Assembly (NCBI GenBank): GCA_013396755.1
Contig: VWZF01001867.1
Span: forward strand, 248,001-312,000
Direction of reading: 5' to 3'
Origin: Sclerurus mexicanus
Taxonomy: Eukaryota; Chordata; Aves; Passeriformes; Furnariidae
Length of the DNA stretch: 64,000 bases
Made by a program: the position numbers and the translations under genes
The notes under the pieces: generated by a model
What the model was told of the DNA's origin: nothing
Databases searched by the model: none
Seen by the model: the letters and a program-made list of their open reading frames with translations, nothing else
Shown: positions 1 through 11,449 of the stretch, one piece after another
Layout of the letters: each line of letters opens with the position of its first letter
Numbering within the stretch: the first letter of the stretch is position 1

Positions 1-3000
1 AGACTAAAGTCCAAAAAACACAAAGTTCTTCAAGGAACTACACTTTCTTCTTGCAACTCGTCTCTCTGCTCAGCTGGCTGTCTGGTGAACAGCACGGCTG
101 TGAGTGTGCTTGGGCAGGTCCATCCACAGTTCCTCTGGGAGGAGAGCAGAGGCTGGGGGTTTCAGTTAAAAACAGCACCCCTCGACCAGCACTTCAGCTT
201 TTACCATTGCCGTTACTCACCAAAAAGGCCAAAATAGCACCCGACTGTGGTCCCCTCACTCCTGGCCTTAGTTGTAGTGTCAGATAGGGCTCCTGAGCTG
301 GGGAACTAAAGGTGTTTTACTCTTTTATCATGCCTAGGCAGAGGTTTAGCTGCAGTAACCCTCCAGATACGAAAAGCGGGAAGTGTTCTTCTTCACACAA
401 AGACTGGAAGTGCATATGACTGTGCACAAAACTTAAGCTGAAATGCAGAATTATCACCATAGTCTCACCAGAAGAACATTCAAGAAATGTGAAAATTGAG
501 TGCTTTCACTGTGTACCTTCTTTCTGCTGCAGAGAGAAACTGCTGAGAAGCACGAGAGCTGTGGAGCTTCCATAGCCTTGTACATACATGTTTGCTGTGA
601 TAAAAACTTCCCAGGCAGGATATGTCCAGAACCATCAGATTTCAGTCTCTCACAGATTTGCAGCAGGAGCTACAGAGGCCACAGGGTTCCTTGCTCAAGC
701 CATAAATTTAGGCAAATATTTCCTTTCCTGTGTTTGCACCAGCACATGCATACTCCTCTCCCATGCAATGTTAGGCAAGAAGATGAATTTCATGTAGACA
801 GAAGCACTTCCATGGCTTTGTGTGTGACTCAGCTCACTGGCTATAGTCAGATATTCTATAAAGCCTTCTTCATTCTTTACATTCAGTACTTCTCAGTTTG
901 GTTTACAGCCACCAAAAATCTTTTCTATGTTTTTCTTCCTTACAAGGAAAATAAACTTGTAAAGAGGGAGAAGTGAAGGGTTACATCTGGAGAAAGTTAT
1001 GGCTGTGGCTCAAAGGAACAACTGGAATGTCTGTAATGCGGAAGTTTCTTCCACAAAGCCATTTATTTCCTCGTCTTGGGAAGTACAGATACAGGCTGCT
1101 GCTGTTCACAGAGCATAGCCCCAGTGCAAATTCCAGTGAGGGACACCAACAGTGTCCCTGCTGAGAGCAGGGGTCATGATTTACATCCGTGCTACCCACT
1201 CAGCCTCAGGACCATCTCAGCATCAGAAATTCTGCCTGTCTTGAAACTAATTACAAGAAGTCACAGCCATAATAGTAGCAGCATATTTTATAATTGGATA
1301 ATTCTGATGCTTTTTGATACATATTTCTGCATGGGGGCTGTTTGGCAGAGGAAAAGACCCTTTGTGTAGATGGTGACTGAGATCACCAGCGCTGAGTCCA
1401 CCACAGCCTCACAGCTTCATTCACCTGTTAAAGGTATTTTGTTGGAGGGTGACATCCTCCACCTTTCAAGATCGATTCTGAATTTTGAGAAGCATGTGGA
1501 ATGAAGAGACAGGAAAAGAAAATGCTTTTCTTCAGTGTAAATTACTGGTGGGCAAATACACATACAGAGGATCCAGCCTGAACCTCTTACATGTCTGGGA
1601 TTTTCTTCTGACTACAGTTCTTGAGGGTTGGGGTTGTCTTTTTTCTTTCTTGCAGTGAATGGTAGGCAGTTCAAAACCACCCCCTTCCCATGCTGATGTA
1701 GTTTGTCATTAAACTTTTTTAAAAAAACTTGATTTCTGATTTTGAAATTCAAGTTTTATCTGCATCTGTTTTTATTTTTAAATCAAGTTTTAAAAAGAAG
1801 AAACTTCCCAGATACTTAACCTCTTAATCCCATTTCTCAACAGAAGGGTCAATGTTTACAATCATTAATATTTATTTAAGCAAATGTTACAAAGCTATTT
1901 TAAAGTAATGTGGTATCTGTAAAACTATTATCTCTTAATTTTTTGTTTCCATACAGTTTATAAGGTTGTTAGTTCATAAACAAATTAATTTTGGAATAAT
2001 GAAAGTTAGAGAAGAGAAAAAAACAAACTGTGAGGCAGTAACATCTACAGTGATGGTTGTTTTTTTTTTCCACTCATAAGGCACAGAGTATTTGTAATAT
2101 ACAATATCCTGCATACTGTTCATGTTTTGCTTTTCCCACAAGCATGCCAGGATAAAGTTCTGTGAGAAGTATTGAACTCTACTTGTTTTTAAAAATGCCA
2201 CTCAGTGGAGAACAAAAAACTATCATTCTCCATTGTGGATCTTCCTTTTTTTTTCCTGAGATATTCTAGCTTCTCTTTGCAGTCACTTTTTCTTTCCTTT
2301 CTAAAGTGTCTAATACAGAACAAAGCTATGCCAAAGTGAAAGTATCTATTAAAAAAAAAGAATTTGCTATTCACATATTTAGTGTATTTTTGGAAATAAT
2401 TGTGAGCAGAACAGCTACCAGTGTTCCCAACGAGCAACATCTGCAGTGCATCTAGCAACTGGCTTTTCAAACATTTCCATGTGTGCTTGACTTGTTCCTG
2501 CACCATCTCCAGCAAGTATTCCTGGTAGTTATATTTGCCACCAGAATGGATGCGGAGGAGAAATTTTGTTGGAAAATGGTGAAAAACACTGTGGAAAAAC
2601 TTGCGCAGAGACATAGAGATGTCCTTGCTCACTCTTGGAACAAATCCAGTGGTCCCTATTGAAAGCATGGAGCTGACAGTCCATTGTGATGAATCTAAAG
2701 ACTATACTATGCCTCAGATTTTGCCATTCTTCATGCTTGAGTGCTTATTTGCATCTCCTGAGCATCCAATTATGCAGGAATTAATTACACACTATGTTAA
2801 ATTCACCTGAGAGACATTGTGATTTGCCAACTGTTTAGCTGTCCTCACTATTGAAAATTTGTGTCTCAATTGCAGTCCAAATTTGTTTAACTTAAGCACA
2901 CAGCAGTTGCTTCATCTTCTTATACTTTGCCTTTGAACGGGGAGTTTGCTATCAGTGTTATATCAGTATTTTATCTGTTACGTCCACTGCACTATTAACA

Positions 3001-6000
3001 CACTAATGTGAAGCCAGAGCCTTTAGGCATACAGAACACAGGTTACTCAGGATGCTACAGGATTTATTCCAGATGGAAATATTTCATGTCAACCTCCTTT
3101 TGAGGGACTACTTTAACCCTAACAGTTAATGCAGAATTTTTTCTTGACCTACTGAGGTGACATCCAGCAAGAAAGGGACACATCATTAAATTTTACTCAC
3201 ACTTAGAAAATATGTACCACTGACAGTGACTGTTTTAGGCAGTCCCAATGATAAAGATAACCCTGTTTCCTGGTCTGTCGGGAGATTGGTTCCCTTGCCC
3301 AATCAGTCATCTCTGGCCCCTGAGCTTGTAAGTATCTCTTCTGCTTTAATGTGTTTGGATGGGAAATGCATTGTTCTGAAACCAGTGCTGAGTGCATTCT
3401 GAGGAATATAATTCAGGGAGGTGGTGTGGTGTGCAGAGAGAGCAAGAAAAGCCTAAGAGATGTGCCACAAAAAGTTAATTCTGGACTTGTTAGTCAATTG
3501 TAAAAAAAGAATTCCTGTCTGGAGGCACTGATTTTCATGGTAATACTCATCTATAAAAGACTCGGGAGCACTGAAGACCAAATTGCATCCCTTTGCCATC
3601 ACAAAGTCAGAGCTGCCACCAAAATCTCCCTTCTCTCCACATGGAGAGTGTTGGGGGTAGGAAGAAAGAGGGTGATTGTGTCTCTGTGGATATCTTGACT
3701 GGTGTGGGAAAGCAGCAGCTGTAAGCTCTTCAGTCTTCTCAAAGCCTTTCACAGCTTTCTTAATGAACAAGGAAAGGGCAATTGGAAGCTGGAAGTTGAT
3801 AAGTGTGCTATCTTACTCCATTTCTGGCTTCCTCACATTAGAAATACACAAAATGTAGCGTGAGATAACGATGCCTCTGTATGACATCTTTGTTGTGTGT
3901 TAAGTATTGTAACTGTGTACAGATATACTGAAACTTAAAACTGGTGTAATCATACTTAAAGTTTGGCCTTTACTCCTAAAATGAAAAGCAGCCATGGAAT
4001 TACTTACCATGACAAAAATAGAATAAACCTTCATGCAGCGTAGGTTTAAGGAGGAAAGGAGAAGGATTTTATATATAACCATCCATTAGGATCCTAATCT
4101 GTCAGGGGTTTTGTTTGGTTTTCTTTGGGAAATATTTCTTACCAAGATGGTTATTTGGGATCTTTCTTGTATTTTCTGTTTTTAAGAGTTTTTTCTTAGA
4201 AAATACTTTAAAATTATAAATATACTAACCATTTTTATTCTTTACGTTTATAGACTCAGAAGTGCCCTAGGTTCTGTGCTCCTCAACATAGACTGCCAGG
4301 CAGCTGGGGGGGAAATGCTTCTTTATAAATTGAAACTCATGTTTCTTCCTTTCTTTATTCCCTTGTCCAGTCACCCAGATTAAATCCGGATTGAGAACAT
4401 AATTTAGAGCCTTTATTCCTTTCCCTCAGGCCAGAGGACATCTATTTTTTTTAAAGGAAAATCTTCATAAATAATACTTTGCTTAAAAAAATGTGCTGCT
4501 GAAACCTAGTTGTTACAAGCCATTTCCACCCAGGCAGTCTGTGAATGAACGGTCTCATGGACAGGGCTGGGACATGAAGCCAGGGCAGCAGTTGAGATGT
4601 TTAACTGTGGTGGGATGGTTTTCTCAGGAGTGACACATAAACTCGACCACTTGCCTGCATATCCACGGCAGTCTTACTAATCCTTGCTAAGGTCCTGATG
4701 CAAACTAGCTGTGTGCTGATGTGCCATGGCCAGGCATGGCAGAAGACACCCCACAGTACCCAGGCTGGCTCCACTGTGCACGTGCTGCGAGAGCTGCCCC
4801 TGCCCCTCCACTTCCACCAGCAAACACCACACCGATATAAATGACAAACGTGTTGAGGGGAATGAGATTAGATAAGGAATAAGAAAGAGAGAGGGGGCAA
4901 AAGAGAAACACACTCCTTCTGCTGGCATGTCATCACTGGAACATCTGCCTTATGTCTGGGTGTGCTAATGATCTCCTCTCTGAAATCCCACTGTGAGACG
5001 ATTAGGGCTGATAAATCACAAGGGGTTTGGGTTTCGGTTCTTTTTGTTGCTGTTTTAAGATCCCAGGCGCTGTGGTGAAAAAAAAGAAGGCAAAAAGAAA
5101 AGAATCGACACTTTATCTCACCTAAAATCTGCTGAATGCTGACAAAAAAAACATAATTTTAGAAAGATAGCAGAGTGCCATAAAACACGAAAAGGGCAGG
5201 GTTTTTTCACTTTTGTCTGGATTCCAACTCATACACAAGACATTCTTCATGACTCGCTCCTTTTTTTTCAGGGAACATAAAATAAGAATAAAAAAAGGAG
5301 CCTGGTTTTCCTAGTCTTTAAGAGTAGTGTGTATATATATGTTCTTGACTGATGAACTTTTATGCACACATGAGCCTATTTATCCAATAAAAAGTCATTA
5401 AAAAAATCAAACCATAAATTAAATAAACCATAAATTAAAGGATGATTACATTGCAAAGGTTAGGATAAAGCCAGGATTGTTTGGTAATGTTTACTCTTTC
5501 CCTCTCTAGGACACACTCATTTCAAGACAGCATATATCAGGGGCTTTCCCCGTTCTGTTTGTACACACTGCCTCCCACACCCTCACACAGGGGTAGCAAG
5601 CAGAGTACATACTGTTTATAAAGCTAAAGCTGGACAAACTATCTGCAACAGATAGTCTGATTAGCCTGCACCTCCACCTTGCTCACAAACTGTCTGACAG
5701 TTCATCCTGGTGTTTCAAATTAGTTTGCTACTGGGATTTGTCCAAGCAAGGGACAGGCTGGAGGAACTGGGTGTCAACGGCACCGCTGGGGAGCTGTGGC
5801 AGCTTTTCAGAGACCCAGGAGCAGCTGACTGAGAAGTTTACAAACACTGAGCAGCAAGTCAATGCACCACAAAAAAACACACTAACATTAATGGAAGCTC
5901 AGTTTTCTCAGGACTAGTAAACATTGCCTAAAGTCATCATCTGGAGTTTGTTAGCATAGAACCTCTTTCTCCAGAGGGTTCTGGAAAAACAGCTTCCAGA

Positions 6001-6071
6001 TCATCAAGGTGTGTTGTTTAAACCAAAACAGGGACAGGCTCCTGCAGGAAAATGACACGTCTGTTGTCCTT
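1..6071. other. Non-coding DNA, no gene recognised
   Basis: No open frame here has a recognisable domain, and none forms a convincing chain of exons. The longest frame is on the minus strand at 2189-2668 and is discussed as a weak finding. The DNA is AT-rich with short homopolymer runs. I recognise no interspersed repeat. An AT-rich inverted repeat lies at 1714-1797. Read as intergenic or intronic DNA. Confidence 0.6.
1714..1797. repeat. AT-rich imperfect inverted repeat
   Basis: The left arm (1714-1735) is a C, a T run, an A run and then CTTGATTT. The right arm (1780-1797) is its near reverse complement, AAATCAAG followed by a T run, an A run and G. The eight bases CTTGATTT/AAATCAAG pair perfectly and the homopolymer runs differ only in length. 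A third related copy, AATTCAAG, lies in the loop near 1747. The DNA could form a stem-loop. Its origin is unknown; a decayed mobile element or slippage is possible. Confidence 0.45.
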
Positions 6072-6898
6072 CAGCGGATGGCATCGAGCTGAGTGGTGCA
6101 GTCGATAATCTGGATGGAAAGAATGCCATCAAAGCCTTGACAGGCTTTAGAGGTGGGCGTGTGGAGGCGTCACGAAGTTCAGTCAGGTCAGTTCAGGGCA
6201 ATGCCATGCGTGGACACAGGCTGAGCAGTGACGGGATTGAGAGTAGCCCTGTGGAGGAGAACTTAGGGGTATCAGTGGATGAAGAACTGATTATGAGCTG
6301 GCAGTGTATTTACTCTGGCAGCCCAGAAAGTCAGGTGCACCCTGAGCTGCGTCAGTAAAAGCATGGCCAGCGTGCTGTGGGAGCTGATTCTTCCCCTTAC
6401 TCTGCTCTGAGTCCCGCAGCATAAGAAAGGCATGGACTTGCTGGAACAGGTCTAGAAGAGGCCCACAAAGATGATCAGGGTAGTGGAGCACCTCTGCTGT
6501 GAAGACAGACTGAGAGAGTTGGGGTTGTTTAGCCTGGAGAAGAGAAGGCTCGAGGGAGACCTTATGGTGGCCTTACAGAACTTAAAGGGGACCCAGAGAA
6601 AAGATGGGCAGGGACTTCTCATCGAGGAGTGCAGTGATGGGCTGAGAAGGTAATGGTTTTAAACTGAAAGAGAACGGATTTTGTTCATGTATTAGGAGGA
6701 AATTCTTTACTGTGAGAGTGATGGGACACTGAAACAGGTTGCCGAGGGAAGTCGTGGCTGCCCCACCGCTGGAGGTGTTCAAGGCCAGGTGGGATGGGCC
6801 TTTGAGTAACCTAGTCTAGTGAAAGTTGTCCATGGTAGGGGGATTGGAACTAGATGGCCTTTAAGGTTCCTTCCAATCCAAACCATTCCGTGACTCTG
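6072..6898 (+). mobile_element. CR1 LINE, 5'-truncated, plus orientation
   Basis: This is the 3' part of a Chicken Repeat 1 non-LTR retrotransposon, holding the end of ORF2 (the reverse transcriptase polyprotein) and the 3' UTR. Broken frames still read ENLGVSVDEELIMSWQC around 6255-6305 and LRELGLFSLEKRRLEGDL around 6510-6570, both typical of the CR1 ORF2 C-terminus. The 3' end has the usual CCTTCCAATCCAAACCATTC segment followed by a decayed ATTCTATGA-like tail. Stops and frameshifts make it inactive. Truncation at the 5' end is normal for CR1. It is the longest uninterrupted CR1 here. The exact 5' boundary is uncertain by some tens of bases. Confidence 0.92.
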
Positions 6899-7353
6899 TA
6901 AAATGGTGTGCAGCAATTTGGCCTGGTGCAAGGCTACAGAAAACTACTGGAGCTTGACCCACAAATAGGAACTGGGCGCAAGCCAGCATGTGGACAGCAG
7001 TGACTTCTGTGTGAAGTGACCGCAGCTCAGCCCAGGCAAATGTTCTGGTTATTCTCAGCGGAGTACAAAGCAGCTGGAAAAACACCAGAATAACTCACTG
7101 CTCAGATACCACCGCACTTAGACAGTAAGAGAAGAAAAGCTGCACCTCTGATCATTGCCAGTATTTTAAAGATATGATTTGCTGAAACTCAGAGCTGAAT
7201 TTTAGTAACTTCATTATTCTAAAATTACAAGAGGTTGCAGAGAAGCAGACTCATTGCAGCTGGAGCCGTCTGCTGACGTTGACCATTAATGTGATATCCT
7301 AAATATCTGCTACTGAGACCCTGCTCTCTTCATGAGCAGTCCAGGAAGCAATG

Positions 7354-7396
7354 CAATAGAGAAGACCTGCAAGGTCATCCAGTCCACCTCCTTGAC
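7354..7396 (-). mobile_element. CR1 3'-tail fragment, minus orientation
   Basis: The short stretch reading GAGAAGACCTGCAAGGTCAT followed by CCAGTCCACC matches the reverse complement of the CR1 3' UTR end (usual form: GGAAAAGACCT..AAGATCATCCAGTCCAACC). Only some 40 bases are recognisable, so this is an old remnant or a very short insertion. It may extend into the pyrimidine-rich DNA that follows. Confidence 0.5.
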
Positions 7397-8168
7397 AGTG
7401 TTTGTTGTTTTGTTCCTCCCTGGTTTCCCATGTCTTAATTTAAACTTGTCCTAATTTCCTTCCTCCCTATCAACCATATGAATCTCCTTTAAAATAACTG
7501 TCCTCCTCCTTGGTATCAGATCAGATAATAGAGTACATATTTCATGTCTTTCCCTTGTAGAACATGAAATTAATCTGTTTCCATCAAGAGTTCAATTGCA
7601 GTTAATCACTGTTGTCCTCACTCTTCTTTTTTTCTTGTTCTGTGCACTTTGTTTTTACCAGCTGTAGCCAATAGTCACTCTCTCCCTTACCCACTCACCT
7701 GTGAAATTTCACTTGCATTTAGTCACAAAGCCTTCTTACAATCATCTCTTTAATTATTTGGATCTGCAGCTGATTTTATTTTCCTGAAAATTAGCAGTGA
7801 TTAACTTCTTGGGCCAAGATAATCCTGCTCTTCCTTGCTTGCAGGTTCCTTAGCTTGCTCTCTTTATAATTTCCTTTCTTTCCTTGTTCCTACTGATAAA
7901 GATTTACACTACTTGTAATGCTTTTATTTTTGCCCCACAGCTTGGTTGTCTTCTGGGCAAGGCTATTCTGACATTTACTGAAGATGTTGATCTCAGGATG
8001 ACAACTGCTAGTTACAGCTAAAAACAAGGAACCGGTCACAATGAACCAGCCAGGTACTAACAGTTCTTTTCTTTGACCTCATCTGCTTAATTGTGCTCAT
8101 TTAAGATGTTACTGAAAAATATAGCAGTTTTTCAATAGATTTCATTATGCTGTAGCACAAAAAAAGTG

Positions 8169-8183
8169 ATATATATATATATA
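8169..8183. repeat. (AT)n microsatellite
   Basis: Fifteen bases of uninterrupted AT alternation. Confidence 0.9.
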
Positions 8184-10342
8184 ATGTCGTTACTGATATC
8201 TTTGCTGGCACTAAGGGTTTTCAAGCTGCTGCCACTCTTAATACTGCCCCTTACTAGAATGCTTTAGTGGCTTTTGAATCACTACGAAGCTGGCCATCAT
8301 TGCAGAGTTAGCTTCCAATTAATTTCTTCCCCAGCTTGCTTGAAAAAACACTCCATAAGATTTTTTTCAGGGAGCAACACATCCTCAGGAGAACAAGCTT
8401 CCATCATTTTCTGTGTCAAAGAATTTCCAGATCAAAAGCTGAAACAAAGTCTGTTGACTTTATCAAGACAAAGTGCTGTGATTTCACTCAAATAAAATGT
8501 TCTGACAAGGCCACTTTAGTATTCCCAAAATTTGACTTTGGGGAATACTTGGTATACGGGGGAGTATGAATGCTAACTTTTCAATCCAACTGAGATGGAA
8601 GCAAATTTAGATGGTGAATATTTTTTCCCCCCAAAACAGAATTTGAGCATTTCAACCAGCTCGCAGCAGATTCCCATTTACAGTGCGGATTTCCTGTCTG
8701 CTCTACAACCTTCTCTAGGAGTTTGAGGCTAAAACTTTTTGCCCTCCTCCTCAGTAGATCAAATGATTAAAACAGTATCTGATCCTTAGTAGCCAAGGGC
8801 TATAGTTTAAAGAAAACACAGTTTCCCTCTGCCCTTTATTTTTTTTTGCCCAAGGGAGTGTAGAAAAAGCAAATATTTTCTACATACATTTTTTTGGTTT
8901 TCAGAGACCACATGCACAAAGTTCCCCTCTCCTTGGAGCTGCAACCCCCTTCCCCGTAGCTCTCTGTGCTATCTCACATATCCTTCTTCTTGTTGTTTGT
9001 TGTGTATGTTCCAAAGCAAACACAAGTGCAGAACCACAGGATAGCTGCAGATTGCAAGGCTTGGGATCAAAAACTACATTGGCTTTAGGCTGGAGGCAAC
9101 CCTGCTGCACATGGGGATTTGAGTTAAACCTCTCTAAATAGGTGCTATTTTTTCCTTTCCCCTCTAAATACTACAGCAATGTTCACAACAACACTTTCAT
9201 GTTTTTCAATAAGCAGCAGCCACTTGATTTCTTGTTTTGGTGAATAAGAATGTTTCTGTGGCAATTTTTATTGGCAAAACTTTATTCCATAAATGCACTA
9301 TGAAAGAACATTCTAGAGGATGTGGGATGGTTATTGGTATGGGCAGGAGGGCAAAATCATGTTCTGTCTGGCTTTATTTGTGTTTCTCAGATAGGAGTGT
9401 GGGGAACTGGAATTCCAGTTCAGATTGTTTCTGTGTATATTAATATGCAGTTGTGCATTGCACAAGATGCACAAGACCCCTATGCTGCATTGCCCAAGGA
9501 CTCAGCAGGAAAGACAAAAATGGCTTCATATCATCTTAGCACTGTTGCTGAGTTCCTAAATAGCCTCTTCAAATCAAGTGAAGTACCAGTACCCCAGGAG
9601 AAGGAAACTGCACATGAACTCTAGCAAATCATCAGCAAAACAGTCTATTTTAGAAGCTGAGTTTCAGTTAGTAAACTCTGAAGCGTTGTTGTTTCAAAGA
9701 TGAACCAGGATTATACAGAAATCCCCATTTGCACAAACGTGAACCAGGATGCATAGGGCAATCCGCATGTTCTGCATGGTAATGCATTTTCTTACCTTCC
9801 TGGAAATCAGAGAGACTTTGTGAAGGGAGCACAGGCAGACACGTGTTCGTTCTGCCTGTGCTCTGAGCTGGCAGGAGAGGAGCCAAGTTGTACAATAACA
9901 CTGGCATGGCACTGTGGCACACCTAATGTACACACGCATCTCCCAGCACCTGCTCTGTGTTACAGTCCCATGCTGTTCACTATAAGGCCCCATGACTCCA
10001 GGGCCTCTGTCAGGGGCTGTAAACAGCACTTCTGAGCCACTTCACTGTCTCAAGGATGTTTCAGATAGTGCTGTGTAATCACAGTCAAGCAGCAGAGTTG
10101 AGAGGAACTGGAATAATATTCAAGTATTTGTTTTCACTCTGAATCAGACGCAGATGAAATAGGCAGAATTAAAAAAAAAGTAAATAAAAATATTTAGAAT
10201 TATATCTAGAGAGTGCACACAAAACAGAAGAAAGCACTTTTTCTGTTTGCTTTCAGAGTAGAAATTAAAAAATGCAAGAAGGTTGGAGTGAGATATAAAA
10301 ATGCAGAGGGGGGGAAGAAAAACCCACAGAAGTGTGTCCCTA

Positions 10343-10800
10343 ACATAAGAAGGATATGGAACTGTTGGAGCAAGTCCAGAGGAGAGCCACGAAGTTGGTA
10401 AGAGGACTGGAGCATCTTCCCTACAAAGACGGGCTGAGACAGTTGGGTCTGTTCAAGTGGGAGAAGAGAAGGTTGTGTGGAGACCTCATAAGAACCTTAC
10501 ATGTGAGGGGGCCCTACTGGGAAGCCAAAAAGGGACTCTTCGTCAGGGACTGTAGTGACAGGATGTGGAGTAATGGGTACACATTGAAAGAGTATGGGTA
10601 CACATTTTGGTTAGATATTAGGAAGAAATTTTTACTGTGAGGGTGATGAGACACTGGCACAGGTTGTCCAGGAAGGCTGTGGATGCCCCAGCCCTGGCAG
10701 TGTTCAAATCCAGGGTGGATGGGGCTCTGAGCAACCTGGGCTAGTGGAAGGTGTCCCTGCCCATGGCAAAGGGGCTTGGGACTAGGTGATCCATTCTAAC
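10343..10800 (+). mobile_element. CR1 LINE 3' fragment, plus orientation
   Basis: The frame at 10356-10640 reads MELLEQVQRRATKLVRGLEH, then LRQLGLFKWEKRRLCGDLIR. This is the CR1 ORF2 C-terminal signature (usually ...LERVQRRATKMIRGLEHL..LRELGLFSLEKRRLRGDLI). The 3' UTR follows, with GGTGTCCCTGCCCATGGCA near 10750. It ends abruptly near 10800 without the ATTCTATGA tail and meets a second CR1 piece. The element is 5'-truncated and not active. Confidence 0.92.
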
Positions 10801-10805
10801 CCCTC

Positions 10806-10978
10806 TGTTTGGGGACATGGTGAAGTCACCATCCCTAGAAGTGTTCAAGAGGCATCTGGAGCTGGTGCTGGGTGATCTGGTGTAGTGGTTTAGGGCTTAC
10901 AGTGGCAGTGCTGGGTGGATGCTTGGACTTGACGATCTTAAAGGTCTCTTCCAACCTTGACAACCCTATGATTCATGA
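10806..10978 (+). mobile_element. Second CR1 3'-UTR fragment, plus orientation
   Basis: This repeats the CR1 3' UTR, from CATCCCTAGAAGTGTTCAAG to GGACTTGACGATCTTAAAGG and a tail of TCTTCCAACCTTGACAACCC then TATGATTCATGAT. It holds a 3' UTR segment like the one just passed in the preceding fragment, so it belongs to a different CR1 insertion or subfamily, not to the same copy. Just downstream, the 14-mer ATGATAGGTTAAAA occurs twice (10975-10988 and 11004-11017), a small local duplication at the element edge. Confidence 0.88.
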
Positions 10979-11335
10979 TAGGTTAAAATACATTTAACAT
11001 TCTATGATAGGTTAAAAAATAATTGTTAAGTGGATTCGGTGAGACCAAAGAATCTGCTCCCACCTTTAAAACAGCTCTGACAAAACGGGGGCCCAGAGCT
11101 GTCCTTGGTGCGCTTTGCCGGCAGGCTCGGGGTGAGACCGCACCGCCCCGGGGGAGCCGCGGGCACCGGGCTCTGTCCGCCCCCCGAAGGGGACGGGACG
11201 GCGCAGCGCTGCCCGCGGCCGCCTGACCCTGACCCATCCCATCGCATCCCATCCCAGCCCCACTCCGGCTCCCGGGCCGTGGTCTCCCTCCCTCTCTCCG
11301 TGCCGTGCCCGGTGCGGCAGCGCTCCCCGGCGGCC

Positions 11336-11433
11336 GCGCTGTGCCCTTTCTGTGTCCGCGCTGTGCCCTGTCCGCGCTGTGCCCTGTCTGTGTCCGCGCT
11401 GTGCCCTGTCCGCGCTGTGCCCTTTCTGTGCGG
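11336..11433. repeat. Five-block GC-rich minisatellite with alternating 22- and 16-bp units
   Basis: Five blocks each begin with GCGCTGTGCCCT: 11336-11357 (22 bp), 11358-11373 (16 bp), 11374-11395 (22 bp), 11396-11411 (16 bp) and 11412-11433 (22 bp). The long and short units alternate, so the true higher-order period is 38 bp. Variants (TTTCTGTGTCC or TGTCTGTGTCC in long units, TGTCC in short ones) show expansion as a pair. The array lies inside the CpG island and ends ten bases before the candidate splice donor. Reading it in any frame gives low-complexity frames that should not be taken as protein. Confidence 0.9.
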
Positions 11434-11443
11434 CGGGACCTCG

Positions 11444-11449
11444 GTGAGT
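11444..11449 (+). promoter_or_regulatory. Candidate 5' splice site
   Basis: GTGAGT, preceded by TCG and followed by AATAAG, matches the U1 consensus well. It lies at the 3' edge of the CpG island, where a non-coding or coding first exon would normally end. There is no transcript evidence here. Confidence 0.3.

Larger units (their letters stand above)
6899..10342. other. Non-coding DNA, no gene recognised
   Basis: No supported gene. About 7400-7950 is pyrimidine-rich on the plus strand and might be a very old repeat I cannot place. A short AT microsatellite lies at 8169-8183 and a CR1 tail fragment near 7354. The open frames at 9237-9624 and 9668-10035 overlap on opposite strands and resemble nothing I know. 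Confidence 0.55.
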
